A stretch of 64,000 bases of DNA from Sphingopyxis panaciterrulae (GCF_014199295.1 NZ_JACIJH010000002.1:453001-517000); one strand, 5' to 3'; counted from the first letter of the stretch, positions 35,381 to 44,810 are shown. The notes: generated from the sequence alone by a model not told the origin. Numbers and translations: made by a program.

Positions 35381-36333
35381 CCCGCAGCAGCGCCAGCGAC
35401 ATCGACGCCGACGCCGCGCGCTATGTCGCGCGGATGGACCGCGACGATTGGTCCGACGCGCAGGAACGGGACTTGCAGGACTGGCTCGCGCGCGACCCGC
35501 GCCACCCCGGCGCGCTGCTGCGCGCGCAGGCGGCGTGGATGACGCTCGATCTGCCGCGCCCGGCGGAGGCGGTGCCGCAGGACGGGCTGGCGCGTTTCGG
35601 ATGGCTGAGCCGCCGCAACCTGCTCGCCGGCGGCGGCGCGGCCATCGCCGCGTCCGTCGCGGGCGCGCTGATGCTCGGCGGCGGAACCAGCTATGCGACA
35701 TCCGTAGGCGAAATCCGCCGCGTGCCGCTTGCCGACGGCTCGATCGCCGCGATCAACACCGCCAGCACCATCGAGGTGAAGCTGGACGACGCGGTTCGCC
35801 ACGTGCGGGTCGAACAGGGCGAAGCCTGGTTCCAGGTCGCCAAGGACCGGCAGCGCCCCTTCGTCGTCGCGGCGGGCCGCGCCCGCGTCCGTGCGGTCGG
35901 CACCGCCTTTTCGGTGCGGCGGCGCGCAGGCGGCGCCGACATCCTCGTCACCGAAGGCGAGGTCGAGGTCTGGGCCGACGGTGCCGAGGGGCATCGCGTC
36001 CGGCTGGGGGCGGGGTCGCGCGGCTTCGTCGCCGACGATGCGGCGATCGAACAGGCGTCCGCGGCGCCATCGGCGATCGACCGCGCGCTCGCATGGCGTA
36101 GTGGCAAGGTCGATCTCGCCGGCGACCGCCTCGACAGCGCCGTCGCCGAGTTCAACCGCTACAACCGCCGCCGCCTCGTCGTCGCCGATCCCGCCATCGC
36201 CGGCGAGCGGCTCGACGGCCTGTTCCGTACCGACGATCCCGAAGGCTTCGCGCAGGCCGTCCACATCACCCTCGGCGTTCCGGTCGACCCGTCCGATCCG
36301 GCGCAGATCCGCATCGGCAATCCCGCCCGCTGA
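35377..36333 (+). CDS. FecR-family anti-sigma factor/transmembrane signal regulator
   Basis: Protein of 318 residues. The N-terminal cytoplasmic FecR_N domain is DADAARYVARMDRDDWSDAQERDLQDWLARDPRHPGALLRAQAAW. A single helix at about 83-102 (LLAGGGAAIAASVAGALMLG) is followed by the periplasmic FecR domain (GEIRRVPLADGSIAAINTAS, RVEQGEAWFQVAKDRQRPFVV, RAVGTAFSVRR) and a C-terminal STN-like DUF4974 segment (LDGLFRTDDPEGFAQAVHITLGV). It should hold the sigma factor inactive until the receptor's STN domain signals ligand binding. Confidence 0.92.
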   Translation: MTRSSASDIDADAARYVARMDRDDWSDAQERDLQDWLARDPRHPGALLRAQAAWMTLDLPRPAEAVPQDGLARFGWLSRRNLLAGGGAAIAASVAGALMLGGGTSYATSVGEIRRVPLADGSIAAINTASTIEVKLDDAVRHVRVEQGEAWFQVAKDRQRPFVVAAGRARVRAVGTAFSVRRRAGGADILVTEGEVEVWADGAEGHRVRLGAGSRGFVADDAAIEQASAAPSAIDRALAWRSGKVDLAGDRLDSAVAEFNRYNRRRLVVADPAIAGERLDGLFRTDDPEGFAQAVHITLGVPVDPSDPAQIRIGNPAR

Positions 36334-36424
36334 ATAAAAGGCGCCCCGAACTGAAGGAAAACCGCGGTTCGAGACTCTACAGGTCGAAGGCGCCGGACAG
36401 GAGCGCCCGATATGGGAGGGAGAC

Positions 36425-39400
36425 ATGGGGATGGGAATCAGCCGCAGCGCGTTCATGGCCACGACCGCGATCGTCTGCGTCGCGACCGCGACGCCGGCCC
36501 TGGCGCAGGCCAAGAGCTTCGACGTGCCGGCACAGTCGGCGACCACCGGAATCGCGGAACTCGGGCGGCAGGCCGACATCCAGATCGTCGCCGCGCGCAA
36601 GGACACCGAGGGCAAGCAGGTCAACGCCGTTCGCGGCGACATGACGGTCGAACAGGCGCTCGCGCTACTGCTGAAAGGCACCGGCCTGACCGCCCGCCGC
36701 ACCGGGACGCAGACCTGGTCGGTCGTCCGCGCCGCCGAGCCGCCGGCCGCGGCCGACGAGTACCGCGGCAACGAAATCGTGGTCACCGCACAGAAGCGGG
36801 TGGAATCGGTGCAGGACGTGCCGATCGCCGTCACCGCGCTGTCGCAGAAGACGCTGGAGGAACAGAAGATCGAGGGTGGCCCCGACATCATGCGCGCGGT
36901 GCCGAACCTGACCTTCAGCAAATCCAACTTCACCGGCTATAACCTCTCGATCCGCGGTGTCGGCACCAAGGCGGTCTCCGCGACCAGCGATCCCGGCGTC
37001 GCCGTTTCCTTCAACAACAGCGGCCTGATCCACAATCGATTCTTCGAACAGGAATTCTTCGACATGGAGCGGGTCGAGGTGCTGCGCGGGCCGCAGGGGA
37101 CGCTCTATGGCCGCAATGCGACCGGCGGTGTCGTCAACCTGATCACGACCCAGCCCGATTTCGGCGGGTTCGAGGGGAGCATCAAGGGCGAGGTCGGCAA
37201 TTACAACAGCCGCCGCCTGCTCGCGATGCTCAACGTGCCGCTGGTCGACGACGTGCTGGCGGTGCGCGTCGCGGGCTCGATGACCCAGCGCAGCGGCTAT
37301 GATTACAACGCGACAACCAAGAACCGCATCAACGGCCGCGACCTCTGGTCGCTCCGCACGACGGTCGCCTTCGAGCCGGCGCCTTGGTTCCGTGCCAATC
37401 TGATCTGGGAACGCTTCAACGAGAATGACAACCGCTCGCGCACCGGCAAGCAGCTATGCCATCGCGATGACGGGCCGACGCATGTGGGTGATGTCGATCT
37501 CGCCGATGGGGCGAATATCTATGGCAGCGTGGAAATCCGCCGCGCCCTGTTCGGACAGGGCTGCAAGCCGGGAAGCCTCTACGATGACGGAGCCTTCGAC
37601 ACGCCCAACGGCCTGTCCTACAGCTTCATTCTGGCTCCTGTCGCGATGAAGGATGGCGGGCAGGCGATCGGGGTAGACCCGGTTACAGGTCAGTTGCAAT
37701 CCGTTATCCAGCCCGTCGATCCCTATGGTGGCCTCCGGCAAATTCCCAATCTGCGCACGATCGAATCGATCCGCGATCCGCGCTATCGGGCAAAGGCGGA
37801 CCTCCTCCAATTCAATCTCGATGTGGATATCACGCCCGCACTGACCTTCACGTCCCAGACGGCCTATAATGAAGATCAGACCTATTCGTTTCAGGATTAT
37901 AATCGCTTCAAAAGCCTCCCGGTTTTCACCGATACGACGCCCCTTCTTCAAGGCGGCGTCCTGAATCCCCCGCCCAGCCCCTATCATGATTTGATACCGG
38001 GCGGCATTTTCTGCGATCCGCAGATCGGTTGTTCCGATACGATCGCCGGCTTCGATATCAGCCAGGCCAAGTCGAAACAGTTCAATCAGGAATTCCGACT
38101 GCAATCTTCTTTCGACGGCCCATTCAACTTCAGTGCCGGTGTCAACTACACGCGGTTCAAGACGTTGACCGACTATTACGTCATGTTCAACGTGCTGACC
38201 GCCACGGCCTGGGGCGCAGGGTTTTATCCCCCCTTTGGCCAGGACTGGGACCCGAATGTGTGCCAGGGTTCCAATACGCTGAATGGAGGGAGCACCGGAA
38301 GCGCATTGCCGGTCCCGGCAAGCGACCCCCTGGCGATGTGCCCCTATGTCGATCCCAATCCGGTCGAGAGCATCGACGGCAACGGACATAATTATTTCCG
38401 GTCCAAGAATCCGTACAAGCTCACGTCCTCGGCGCTGTTCGGCGAACTCTATTATAATATCCGCGACGACCTGAAACTGACGGCGGGTTTTCGCTACACC
38501 GAGGACCGAAAGACGTTCACCCCCGTTCCATCGCAAGTTCTGCTGGCACGCTCTTTGATCGGCGGGGGAACGGTTTCCGCCGGATATCCCGAAGACCCGC
38601 CGATCAAGCAGAAGTGGGGCGAGTGGACGGGACGGATCGGCCTCGACTGGAAGCCCGATGTTGGTTTCACCGACGACACCATGCTCTATGCCTTCTATTC
38701 GCGCGGCTATAAAGGTGGCGGCGCCAATCCGCCGAGCCCCGGGTTCGCGACCAAGGAAGAGTGGCTCGCCAACGCCATTGCCGATGGCGTCGATCAAGGC
38801 AATCTCACCTTCATCGAGCTTTTCAACCAGCTTCCGGTGCTGGAGTTGACCGGCGTAGAATATGGGCAGACATTCGATCCCGAATTCGTCGATGCCTTCG
38901 AAATCGGCGCGAAGAACAGCCTGCTGAACGGGGCGCTGACCCTGAATCTCACGGGCTTCTATTATGATTACAAGGATTATCAGGTCTCCCAGATTCGCGA
39001 CCGAACGGCGGTGAACGAGAATTTCGACGCCAAGGTCTGGGGACTGGAATTCGAGACGGTATTCGCGCCGACCCGCAATCTGCGGCTCAACGCCAATATC
39101 GGCTATCTTCGCACCAAGATCGGGAAGGGGGAGACCTCGATCGACATCATGAACCGCACCCAGGGCAATCCCGACTATACGCTGGTCAAGCCCTGGATGC
39201 AGTTGCCGTCCAACTGCGTCGTTCCGACCCACGTTGCAGCGGAATGGGCCAGAACCAATAACGGAGTTGCCCAATATTACGGCCTGTGCGGCGGGGTGCG
39301 GGGGCTGATCGGTGGCTTTATCGGTTCGACCATCCGCGATCCCGCTTTTGGCGGCGCCCTCTACGACGTCAACAATTACCCCGAACTCAACGGCGGGGCC

Positions 39401-39778
39401 GGCCTCAAGGCCGATCTCGGTGGTAACGAGCTGCCCAATTCGCCGCGCTGGACCGCCAATTTCGGCGCTCAATATACGGTCGACTTCGATCCGGACTGGA
39501 GCGCGACGATCCGTGGCGACGCCTATTGGCAGGCCAAGAGCTGGGCCCGCGTCTACAATCTGGCGCCCTATGACCGGCTGCGCGACTGGACGAACTTCAA
39601 CATTTCGCTTCGCGTTGACGGTCCCGATGATCTGACATTCGAGGCCTATGTGAAGAATGTCTTCAACTCGACCCCGCTCACCGATGCCTTTCTGAACTCG
39701 GATGACACGGGCCTGACGACCAACGTCTTCACCCTCGATCCGCGCATCATCGGGTTCAGCATCGCCAAGAAATTCTAG
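36425..39778 (+). CDS. TonB-dependent transducer/receptor with N-terminal STN signalling domain
   Basis: Large outer-membrane receptor of 1117 residues. A signal peptide ends at PALAQA. The STN (secretin/TonB short N-terminal) domain is at about 30-105 (FDVPAQSATTGIAELGRQADIQIV, VEQALALLLKGTGLTARR). A TonB-box-like EIVVTAQKR and the plug (VPIAVTALSQKTLEEQKIEGG; VEVLRGPQGTLYGRNATGGVVNLIT) follow. The barrel ends LDPRIIGFSIAKKF. GGGAGGGAGAC precedes the ATG. The STN domain plus the sigma/FecR genes define a Fec-type signalling receptor. Ligand unknown; the plug style resembles receptors for carbohydrates or aromatics in sphingomonads. By eye, codons in the middle third (about 37.7-39.2 kb) are less GC3-rich than at both ends. 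Confidence 0.93.
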   Translation: MGMGISRSAFMATTAIVCVATATPALAQAKSFDVPAQSATTGIAELGRQADIQIVAARKDTEGKQVNAVRGDMTVEQALALLLKGTGLTARRTGTQTWSVVRAAEPPAAADEYRGNEIVVTAQKRVESVQDVPIAVTALSQKTLEEQKIEGGPDIMRAVPNLTFSKSNFTGYNLSIRGVGTKAVSATSDPGVAVSFNNSGLIHNRFFEQEFFDMERVEVLRGPQGTLYGRNATGGVVNLITTQPDFGGFEGSIKGEVGNYNSRRLLAMLNVPLVDDVLAVRVAGSMTQRSGYDYNATTKNRINGRDLWSLRTTVAFEPAPWFRANLIWERFNENDNRSRTGKQLCHRDDGPTHVGDVDLADGANIYGSVEIRRALFGQGCKPGSLYDDGAFDTPNGLSYSFILAPVAMKDGGQAIGVDPVTGQLQSVIQPVDPYGGLRQIPNLRTIESIRDPRYRAKADLLQFNLDVDITPALTFTSQTAYNEDQTYSFQDYNRFKSLPVFTDTTPLLQGGVLNPPPSPYHDLIPGGIFCDPQIGCSDTIAGFDISQAKSKQFNQEFRLQSSFDGPFNFSAGVNYTRFKTLTDYYVMFNVLTATAWGAGFYPPFGQDWDPNVCQGSNTLNGGSTGSALPVPASDPLAMCPYVDPNPVESIDGNGHNYFRSKNPYKLTSSALFGELYYNIRDDLKLTAGFRYTEDRKTFTPVPSQVLLARSLIGGGTVSAGYPEDPPIKQKWGEWTGRIGLDWKPDVGFTDDTMLYAFYSRGYKGGGANPPSPGFATKEEWLANAIADGVDQGNLTFIELFNQLPVLELTGVEYGQTFDPEFVDAFEIGAKNSLLNGALTLNLTGFYYDYKDYQVSQIRDRTAVNENFDAKVWGLEFETVFAPTRNLRLNANIGYLRTKIGKGETSIDIMNRTQGNPDYTLVKPWMQLPSNCVVPTHVAAEWARTNNGVAQYYGLCGGVRGLIGGFIGSTIRDPAFGGALYDVNNYPELNGGAGLKADLGGNELPNSPRWTANFGAQYTVDFDPDWSATIRGDAYWQAKSWARVYNLAPYDRLRDWTNFNISLRVDGPDDLTFEAYVKNVFNSTPLTDAFLNSDDTGLTTNVFTLDPRIIGFSIAKKF

Positions 39779-39805
39779 GGTCCTCTCCACTGGGGGAACA
39801 ACCTT

Positions 39806-39852
39806 GGGCCGATGCCTCGCTTGCTCCCGGGCAAGCATCGGCCCGGTTTTTT
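39806..39852 (+). terminator. Strong rho-independent terminator after the STN TonB receptor
   Basis: The perfect 10-bp stem GGGCCGATGC / GCATCGGCCC has a 19-nt loop and is followed by GG and six Ts. It closes the sigma-FecR-receptor unit. Confidence 0.9.
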
Positions 39853-40108
39853 GGACCAGAGCAAGCCGATGCCTTCTCTCGCACTCCCTCCCCTGAGGGA
39901 CAACTGGCCGCCGTCCCGTCCTTCCCGGCACGGGGCGGCGGCCTTCCTGCCTTCGGGTCGCGAGACCGGGGGTGGGATGACGAGGGCGATCGCGCCGATC
40001 GGGATAAGCGCGTTCATCCTGCGCTCTAAAGACGCCGCAAGGGTCCGCCATGGCAGCCGGCGTTGAATCCAGTCGCGGCGCTCATGGACCGGCCCGGCGA
40101 TCCGGCGA
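39853..40108. other. Noncoding spacer
   Basis: No convincing ORF, RNA or promoter was seen here between the terminator and the end of the PaaX-type gene. Composition is GC-rich and without clear repeats. Confidence 0.4.
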
Positions 40109-40924
40109 TCAGCTCGCCAGATAGGCGCGCCACATGCGCTTCCCGATCCGGTCGTAACGCGTCATCGCTTCCACCAGTTCGATGAGAGCGTCAGGAGGGC
40201 AAAGCTCGTCGGGCAGCAGCGGGTCGTGCATGATGCGCCGGATCGCCGCCCGCCCGATCCGCAGCGTTTCGGCGGCTGCGGCGGCAAGGTCCATGGCTCC
40301 GATCGCGTCGGCACTGCGATCCAGATCCTCGGCAAGCCCGCGATGCGCGGCGCGGAGGGCATCGCTTTGCCAGAGCGTGCGGAATCGCGCCGCCCGCTCG
40401 TCGTCGAGCCCGCGGGCCTCGAACAGGAACAGCGAAGGCGCCGCTTCAAGATAAGCCATGCGGGCCCGGGCGCCATCGGCGCCGCGCGCGAGATTGTCCG
40501 GGCGCGCCCAGACATTGGTTTCGGCTTCGGCAAAGCCTTCGAGTTCAAGCGCACGCAGCGTCCGGCGCCAGACGGTGCGGTCGGCACGCTCCTGCGGTCC
40601 CGCGATGGCGAGCAGCCAGTCGCCATTCCACGCGCGGCGACCGTCGAGCCGCGTCCGCCAGCCCAAGATACGCCGCTGGAGCGGTTCGGCATTGGCGCCG
40701 ATCGTGTAACGGCCGCGGGCGGTCGGGCGCACTCTGGCTTCGGACTTCAGCCGCGTCAGCGCCGTGCGAATGCCGGGCGCCTCGATGCCGAACGCCGCGC
40801 CGGCGCGAACGAGGTCGGCGACCGAAAACTCCTGCGGGTCGCCGGTATCGAACAGGTCGAGAATCAGCGTCCGCGCACTCATCGCGTCGCCGCCGGTCAT
40901 TATCGTATTGCGTATTTCGTCCAT
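40109..40924 (-). CDS. PaaX-family transcriptional regulator
   Basis: Regulator of about 271 residues. The N-terminal winged helix SARTLILDLFDTGDPQEFSVADLVRAGAAFGIEAPGIRTALTRLKSEARVRPTARGRYTIG and the following NGDWLLAIAGPQERADRTVWRRTLRALELEGFAEAETNVWARPDNL match the PaaX pattern. Members usually repress CoA-thioester catabolic operons and respond to an acyl- or aryl-CoA. It is divergent from a CoA-transferase/crotonase/acyl-CoA dehydrogenase operon, which it probably controls. The start is uncertain: ATGs at 40924, 40900 and 40882 all lack a good ribosome site. Confidence 0.85.
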   Translation of the reverse strand: MDEIRNTIMTGGDAMSARTLILDLFDTGDPQEFSVADLVRAGAAFGIEAPGIRTALTRLKSEARVRPTARGRYTIGANAEPLQRRILGWRTRLDGRRAWNGDWLLAIAGPQERADRTVWRRTLRALELEGFAEAETNVWARPDNLARGADGARARMAYLEAAPSLFLFEARGLDDERAARFRTLWQSDALRAAHRGLAEDLDRSADAIGAMDLAAAAAETLRIGRAAIRRIMHDPLLPDELCPPDALIELVEAMTRYDRIGKRMWRAYLAS

Positions 40925-40944
40925 ATTCGTCAATTTATGCAATA
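40906..40944. promoter_or_regulatory. Inverted repeat in the PaaX/CoA-transferase divergent region
   Basis: TATTGCGTA and TATGCAATA form a near-perfect dyad with a 21-bp centre, overlapping the possible PaaX-gene starts and preceding the CoA-transferase. It is a candidate operator for the PaaX-type regulator. The half-site resembles the 2-30 kb dyads but the spacing differs. Confidence 0.4.
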
Positions 40945-40963
40945 AATAATGGGAGAGAGGAAG

Positions 40964-42145
40964 ATGCTGCCCCTCGAAGATGTTACCGTCATCGATCTCA
41001 CTAGCGTTGTCGCGGGCCCGCTCGCAACGCAGATCATGGCGCAACAGGGCGCGCGGGTATGGAAGGTCGAGCCGCCCGAAGGCGATCGCTCACGCCTGCT
41101 GGGCGCCATCGCGGCGCCCGGATTCAGCTCGGCCTATATGGCGCTGAACGCCGACAAGCAGTCGGTGGGGATCGATCTGGGGAGCGCCGATGGCCGCGGC
41201 CTGCTGCGGCGAATGATCCCGAAGGCCGACGTGCTGTTCCACAACTTCCGGCCCGGCGTGCTGGAGCGGCTGGGTTTCGACGCCGCGACACTGCACGCGC
41301 TCCGCCCCGACCTGGTCGTCGCGCGGATCACCGGCTTTGGTCAGGAGGGGCCGATGTGCGGCGGGCGGGCTTATGATCCGATCGTCCAGGCCGAATCCGG
41401 CATGGTGAGCTGGGGCGAGGATGGACCGGTGCTGGCGCCGCAGTGGATTTGCGACAAGACGGCCGGACTCTACGCCGTGCAGGCGGTCACCGCCGCCCTG
41501 TTCGCGCGCGCGCGGAACGGAAAGGGCGCGGTGATCGACATCTCGATGCTCGAAGCGGCGGTGGCTTATGGCTGGATGGACCTTCACGGCGGCCAGGCCT
41601 TCCCCGACTGTGCCTCGTCGCCGCCCAATATCGCCTCGGTCTATCGCCCCTGGGCGACGAAGGACGGCTGGATCGTCGTTGTCATGCTGTCGCAGACGGA
41701 GTTCGCGGGCTGGGCACGCGCGATCGGGGCGCCCGAACTGCTCGCCGATCCGCGCTATGCCGACATGGCGACGCGCTTCCTCAACTGGAACGATCTGCGC
41801 GCCTTTTCCGCGCCGCGTATCGCGGCGATGAGTACCGCCGAGGCCGTGGCGCGACTGGGCGAGGCGGGTGTGCCGTGCGGCGTCGCCAACCCCTCGTCGG
41901 CGCTCGCCGGTCACGCCCAGCTAGCCCACGACGATTTCGTGGCGATCACGGCGCATCCGGAGGCGGGTGCGGTGCGCCGCACGCGCGCGGTCGCGCGCTT
42001 CGATGGCGCGCGGCCCGCGTTCGACGGTCACCCGCCGCGCGTCGGTCAGCACAGCCGTGCCGTTCTCGCCGCGGCCGGGCTTGGCGATGCCGAAATTTCC
42101 GCCGCGTTCGCTTCCGGCGCGGCCCATGCTCCGCAGGAGAATTGA
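40964..42145 (+). CDS. Class III CoA-transferase (CaiB/BaiF family)
   Basis: Cytoplasmic CoA-transferase of 393 residues that moves CoA between carboxylic acids through an aspartyl intermediate. Family blocks are VIDLTSVVAGPLATQIMAQQGARVWKVEPPEGD, FHNFRPGVLERLGFD, ITGFGQEGP followed by AYDPIVQAESG (nucleophile Asp region), and WATKDGWIVVVMLSQTEFAGW. GGGAGAGAGGAAG before the ATG decides the start. It leads the three-gene operon with an enoyl-CoA hydratase and an acyl-CoA dehydrogenase-like gene, so it would activate the pathway acid. The acid is unknown; carnitine-like or aryl acids are options. Confidence 0.92.
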   Translation: MLPLEDVTVIDLTSVVAGPLATQIMAQQGARVWKVEPPEGDRSRLLGAIAAPGFSSAYMALNADKQSVGIDLGSADGRGLLRRMIPKADVLFHNFRPGVLERLGFDAATLHALRPDLVVARITGFGQEGPMCGGRAYDPIVQAESGMVSWGEDGPVLAPQWICDKTAGLYAVQAVTAALFARARNGKGAVIDISMLEAAVAYGWMDLHGGQAFPDCASSPPNIASVYRPWATKDGWIVVVMLSQTEFAGWARAIGAPELLADPRYADMATRFLNWNDLRAFSAPRIAAMSTAEAVARLGEAGVPCGVANPSSALAGHAQLAHDDFVAITAHPEAGAVRRTRAVARFDGARPAFDGHPPRVGQHSRAVLAAAGLGDAEISAAFASGAAHAPQEN

Positions 42146-42147
42146 CG

Positions 42148-43014
42148 ATGCGCTTTGAAACGCTGTCTTACGCGACCGACAACCGGGTCGCGACGATCAC
42201 GCTCGACCGTCCCGACCATTTCAACGCGATCGCGCATGGCATGCCGCGCGAGATTCGCGCCGCGGTCGAGATGGCCGAGGCCGACCAGGACGTCCATGTC
42301 ATCGTCGTGCGCGGCGCGGGGCCGGGCTTTTGCGGCGGCTATGACCTCAAACATTATGCCGAGCGCAAGGGCGCGATCAGCGGGTCGCAGGACATGCCGT
42401 GGGATCCGACGCTCGATTTCCAGATGATGTGGCGCAACACGCAGGATTTCATGGCGTTGTGGCGCGCGACCAAGCCGACGATCGCGCGCGTTCACGGCGC
42501 CGCGGTCGCGGGCGGATCGGACATCGCCTTGTGCTGCGACTTTCTCGTCATGGCCGAGGATGCGCGCATCGGCTATCCGCCCGCGCGCGTCTGGGGCGTG
42601 CCGACCCCCGCGATGTGGGTTTACCGGCTGGGGCCGCAGATGGCGAAGCGGATGATGATGACCGGCGACCTGATCGACGGACGCGAGGCGGAGCGCATCG
42701 GCCTGGCGCTGGAGGTGGTGCCCGAGGCCGAACTCGACGATGCGGTCGAACGGCTTGTCGGGCGGCTGCGCGGGGTGCCGCGCAACCAGCTCATGATGAC
42801 CAAGACCGTCGTCAATCAGGCCTATGACAATATGGGCCTGAACAATACACAGATGTTCGCGACGCTGTTCGACGGCGTTTCGCGCCATTCGCCGGAGGGT
42901 ATATGGTTCCGCGAACGCGCGCAGGAGGTCGGGTTCAAGCAGGCGGTGGCCGAACGCGACAGCGGCGACCCCATCGCGAGCCAGGTGTCGAAACGCCTGC
43001 CCGCTGAGGATTGA
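42148..43014 (+). CDS. Crotonase-family enoyl-CoA hydratase/isomerase
   Basis: Crotonase of 288 residues. The oxyanion-hole segments are VIVVRGAGPGFCGGYDLKHY and GAAVAGGSDIALCCDFLVMAEDARIGYPPARVWGVPTP. An insert of about 30 residues (GAISGSQDMPWDPTLDFQMMWRNTQDFM) after the first oxyanion loop is longer than in simple enoyl-CoA hydratases. The Glu pair of classical hydratases is not clearly present: GGSDIAL replaces GGGxEL, so the chemistry may be isomerisation or hydrolysis. The ATG lies 2 nt after the CoA-transferase stop. Confidence 0.88.
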   Translation: MRFETLSYATDNRVATITLDRPDHFNAIAHGMPREIRAAVEMAEADQDVHVIVVRGAGPGFCGGYDLKHYAERKGAISGSQDMPWDPTLDFQMMWRNTQDFMALWRATKPTIARVHGAAVAGGSDIALCCDFLVMAEDARIGYPPARVWGVPTPAMWVYRLGPQMAKRMMMTGDLIDGREAERIGLALEVVPEAELDDAVERLVGRLRGVPRNQLMMTKTVVNQAYDNMGLNNTQMFATLFDGVSRHSPEGIWFRERAQEVGFKQAVAERDSGDPIASQVSKRLPAED

Positions 43015-43025
43015 GGAGAGACGAG

Positions 43026-44648
43026 ATGACCGCGATCCGCCCGATCGACCGGCTCGACACGCACGAGGTGTTCAATCAGCCGCCGCCGTTCGAGAATGTG
43101 AACCTGTTCAGCGGCGACCGCGCGCTCGTCGATGCGGTGACGCAGGCTGGTGCGGGCAGCCATGCCGAGCGACTGACGGCGTTGGGGCAGCGCTGCGGTT
43201 CGGCCGAGGTGATCGAATGGGGCGTCGAGGCGAACCGCCAGGCCCCCGTGCTCGACAGCTTCGATCGCTACGGTCATCGCATCGACGAGGTGCGCTTTCA
43301 TCCCGCCTATCACGAACTGATGCGGCTGGGGCTCGACAATGGGTTCGCGGCCTCGGCCTGGGACGGCAGCGCGCGCGGGCATACGCTCCACGCCGCGATC
43401 CTGTTCCTGACCGGGCAGGCCGATTCGGGGACGAGTTGCCCGATGACGATGACCTATGCGGCGGTGCCCGCGTTGCGCGCCGAAGCGGCCGTCGCCGACG
43501 TCTGGGTGCCGCGCATCGCCGCCGGCCGCTACGATCCCGCCGCGCGTCCCGCCGCCGAAAAGGCGGGGGTGACGATCGGCATGGCGATGACCGAGAAACA
43601 GGGCGGCAGCGACGTTCGCGCCAACACGACGCGCGCGGAGCCGGCCGGCGAGGATGGCTGGTACAGCCTGACCGGGCATAAATGGTTCTGCTCGGCGCCG
43701 ATGTGCGATGCTTTCCTGACCCTCGCCTATGCCGAAGGCGGGCTCACCTGCTTCCTCGTCCCGCGCTGGCTGCCCGACGGCGCGCGCAACGCGGGGTTCC
43801 GCGTCATGCGCCTCAAGGACAAGATGGGCGATCGCTCGAACGCCTCGTCGGAGGTCGAATATCATGGCGCGCTGGCGCAGCGCCTCGGGCCCGAGGGGCG
43901 CGGCGTCGCGACGATCATCCAGATGGTCCAGCACACGCGGCTCGACTGCGTGATCGGCTCGGCGCAGCAGATGCGCGGCGCGCTCGCGCAGGCGCTCTGG
44001 CACACGGCGCACCGCTCGGCTTTCCAGCGCCGCCTGATCGACCAGCCCGCGATGGCGGCCGTGCTCGCGGACCTCGCAGTCGAAAGCGAGGCGGCGACCG
44101 CGCTCGGCTTCTGTCTCGCGCGGGCGTTCGACGAAGAGGATGCCATCGCGCGCCTGCTCACTCCGATCGCCAAATATTGGGTGTGCAAGCGCGCGCCGGG
44201 CCTGGTTTACGAAGCGATGGAGGCGCACGGCGGCGCGGGCTATGTCGAGGCGGGGCCGATGCCGCGCCTGTTCCGCCAGTCGCCGCTCAACGCGATCTGG
44301 GAAGGATCGGGCAATGTCATCGCGCTCGACGTGCTCCGCGCGGTCGCGCGCGAGCCCGAGGGGGTCGGGGCGTTGAACGCTTTTCTCGCCGGACAGCGGG
44401 GGCGTAACGCGGCTTATGACGCATGGATCGACGCGATCGATCTGCGGACCGCGCAGGAAGGAACGGCGCGGCTGCTCGTCGAGCGCCTCGCGCTCGCCGC
44501 GCAGGCGGCGGTGCTGCTGGGACAGGACAATCCGATGGCCGAAGCCTTCTGCCGGTTGCGGCTGGGCGACCGCGGCAGCGCCTATGGCGCGTTCGACGCC
44601 GCGATCGACACGCGCGCGATCCTCCACCGCGCGATGCCCGCGGCATGA
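43026..44648 (+). CDS. AidB-like acyl-CoA dehydrogenase family flavoprotein
   Basis: Flavoprotein of 540 residues. Recognisable against E. coli AidB as I remember it: THEVFNQPPPFENVNLF, DEVRFHPAYHELM, SGTSCPMTMTYAAVP, GMAMTEKQGGSDVRANTTRAE, LTGHKWFCSAPMCDAF, RLKDKMGDRSNASSEVEY, YWVCKRAPGLVYEAMEAHGGAGY and NAIWEGSGNVIALDVLR. AidB is the alkylation-response flavoprotein whose enzymatic role is debated. Here the gene is third in a CoA-transferase/crotonase operon, so a metabolic acyl-CoA role is more plausible than DNA repair. GAGGAGAGACGAG precedes the ATG. Confidence 0.9.
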   Translation: MTAIRPIDRLDTHEVFNQPPPFENVNLFSGDRALVDAVTQAGAGSHAERLTALGQRCGSAEVIEWGVEANRQAPVLDSFDRYGHRIDEVRFHPAYHELMRLGLDNGFAASAWDGSARGHTLHAAILFLTGQADSGTSCPMTMTYAAVPALRAEAAVADVWVPRIAAGRYDPAARPAAEKAGVTIGMAMTEKQGGSDVRANTTRAEPAGEDGWYSLTGHKWFCSAPMCDAFLTLAYAEGGLTCFLVPRWLPDGARNAGFRVMRLKDKMGDRSNASSEVEYHGALAQRLGPEGRGVATIIQMVQHTRLDCVIGSAQQMRGALAQALWHTAHRSAFQRRLIDQPAMAAVLADLAVESEAATALGFCLARAFDEEDAIARLLTPIAKYWVCKRAPGLVYEAMEAHGGAGYVEAGPMPRLFRQSPLNAIWEGSGNVIALDVLRAVAREPEGVGALNAFLAGQRGRNAAYDAWIDAIDLRTAQEGTARLLVERLALAAQAAVLLGQDNPMAEAFCRLRLGDRGSAYGAFDAAIDTRAILHRAMPAA

Positions 44649-44723
44649 GCGTGCCGGATCGGCCGAGCCCGACCGGCTCGTCCGTCCATAAGTTATCGGA
44701 AAATTGTCATAAACTGACGATAA

Positions 44724-44810
44724 TGGTGCGGTCGAGAAGACTCGAACTTCCACGGCCTTTCGGCCACAACGACCTCAACGTTGCGCGTCTACCAGTTCCG
44801 CCACGACCGC
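44724..44810 (-). tRNA. tRNA-Leu (anticodon GAG)
   Basis: An 87-nt cloverleaf including the encoded CCA. The acceptor stem GCGGTCG pairs with CGACCGC. The anticodon stem CAACG/CGTTG encloses loop TTGAGGT with anticodon GAG, reading CUC and CUU. The long variable arm (TGGCCGAAAGGCCG) is typical of leucine tRNAs, and the T-loop TTCGAGT is standard. It has no tRNA neighbours in the window. Confidence 0.96.

Noticed and set aside
40906..40944. PaaX-region inverted repeat as another copy of the island dyad
   Set aside because: Half-sites look alike but spacing is 30 bp rather than 21, and it sits beside its own regulator gene, so it is listed separately.
44724..44810. tRNA-Leu as an integration site of a genomic island
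   Set aside because: No integrase gene and no direct repeat of the tRNA 3' end was found in the window.
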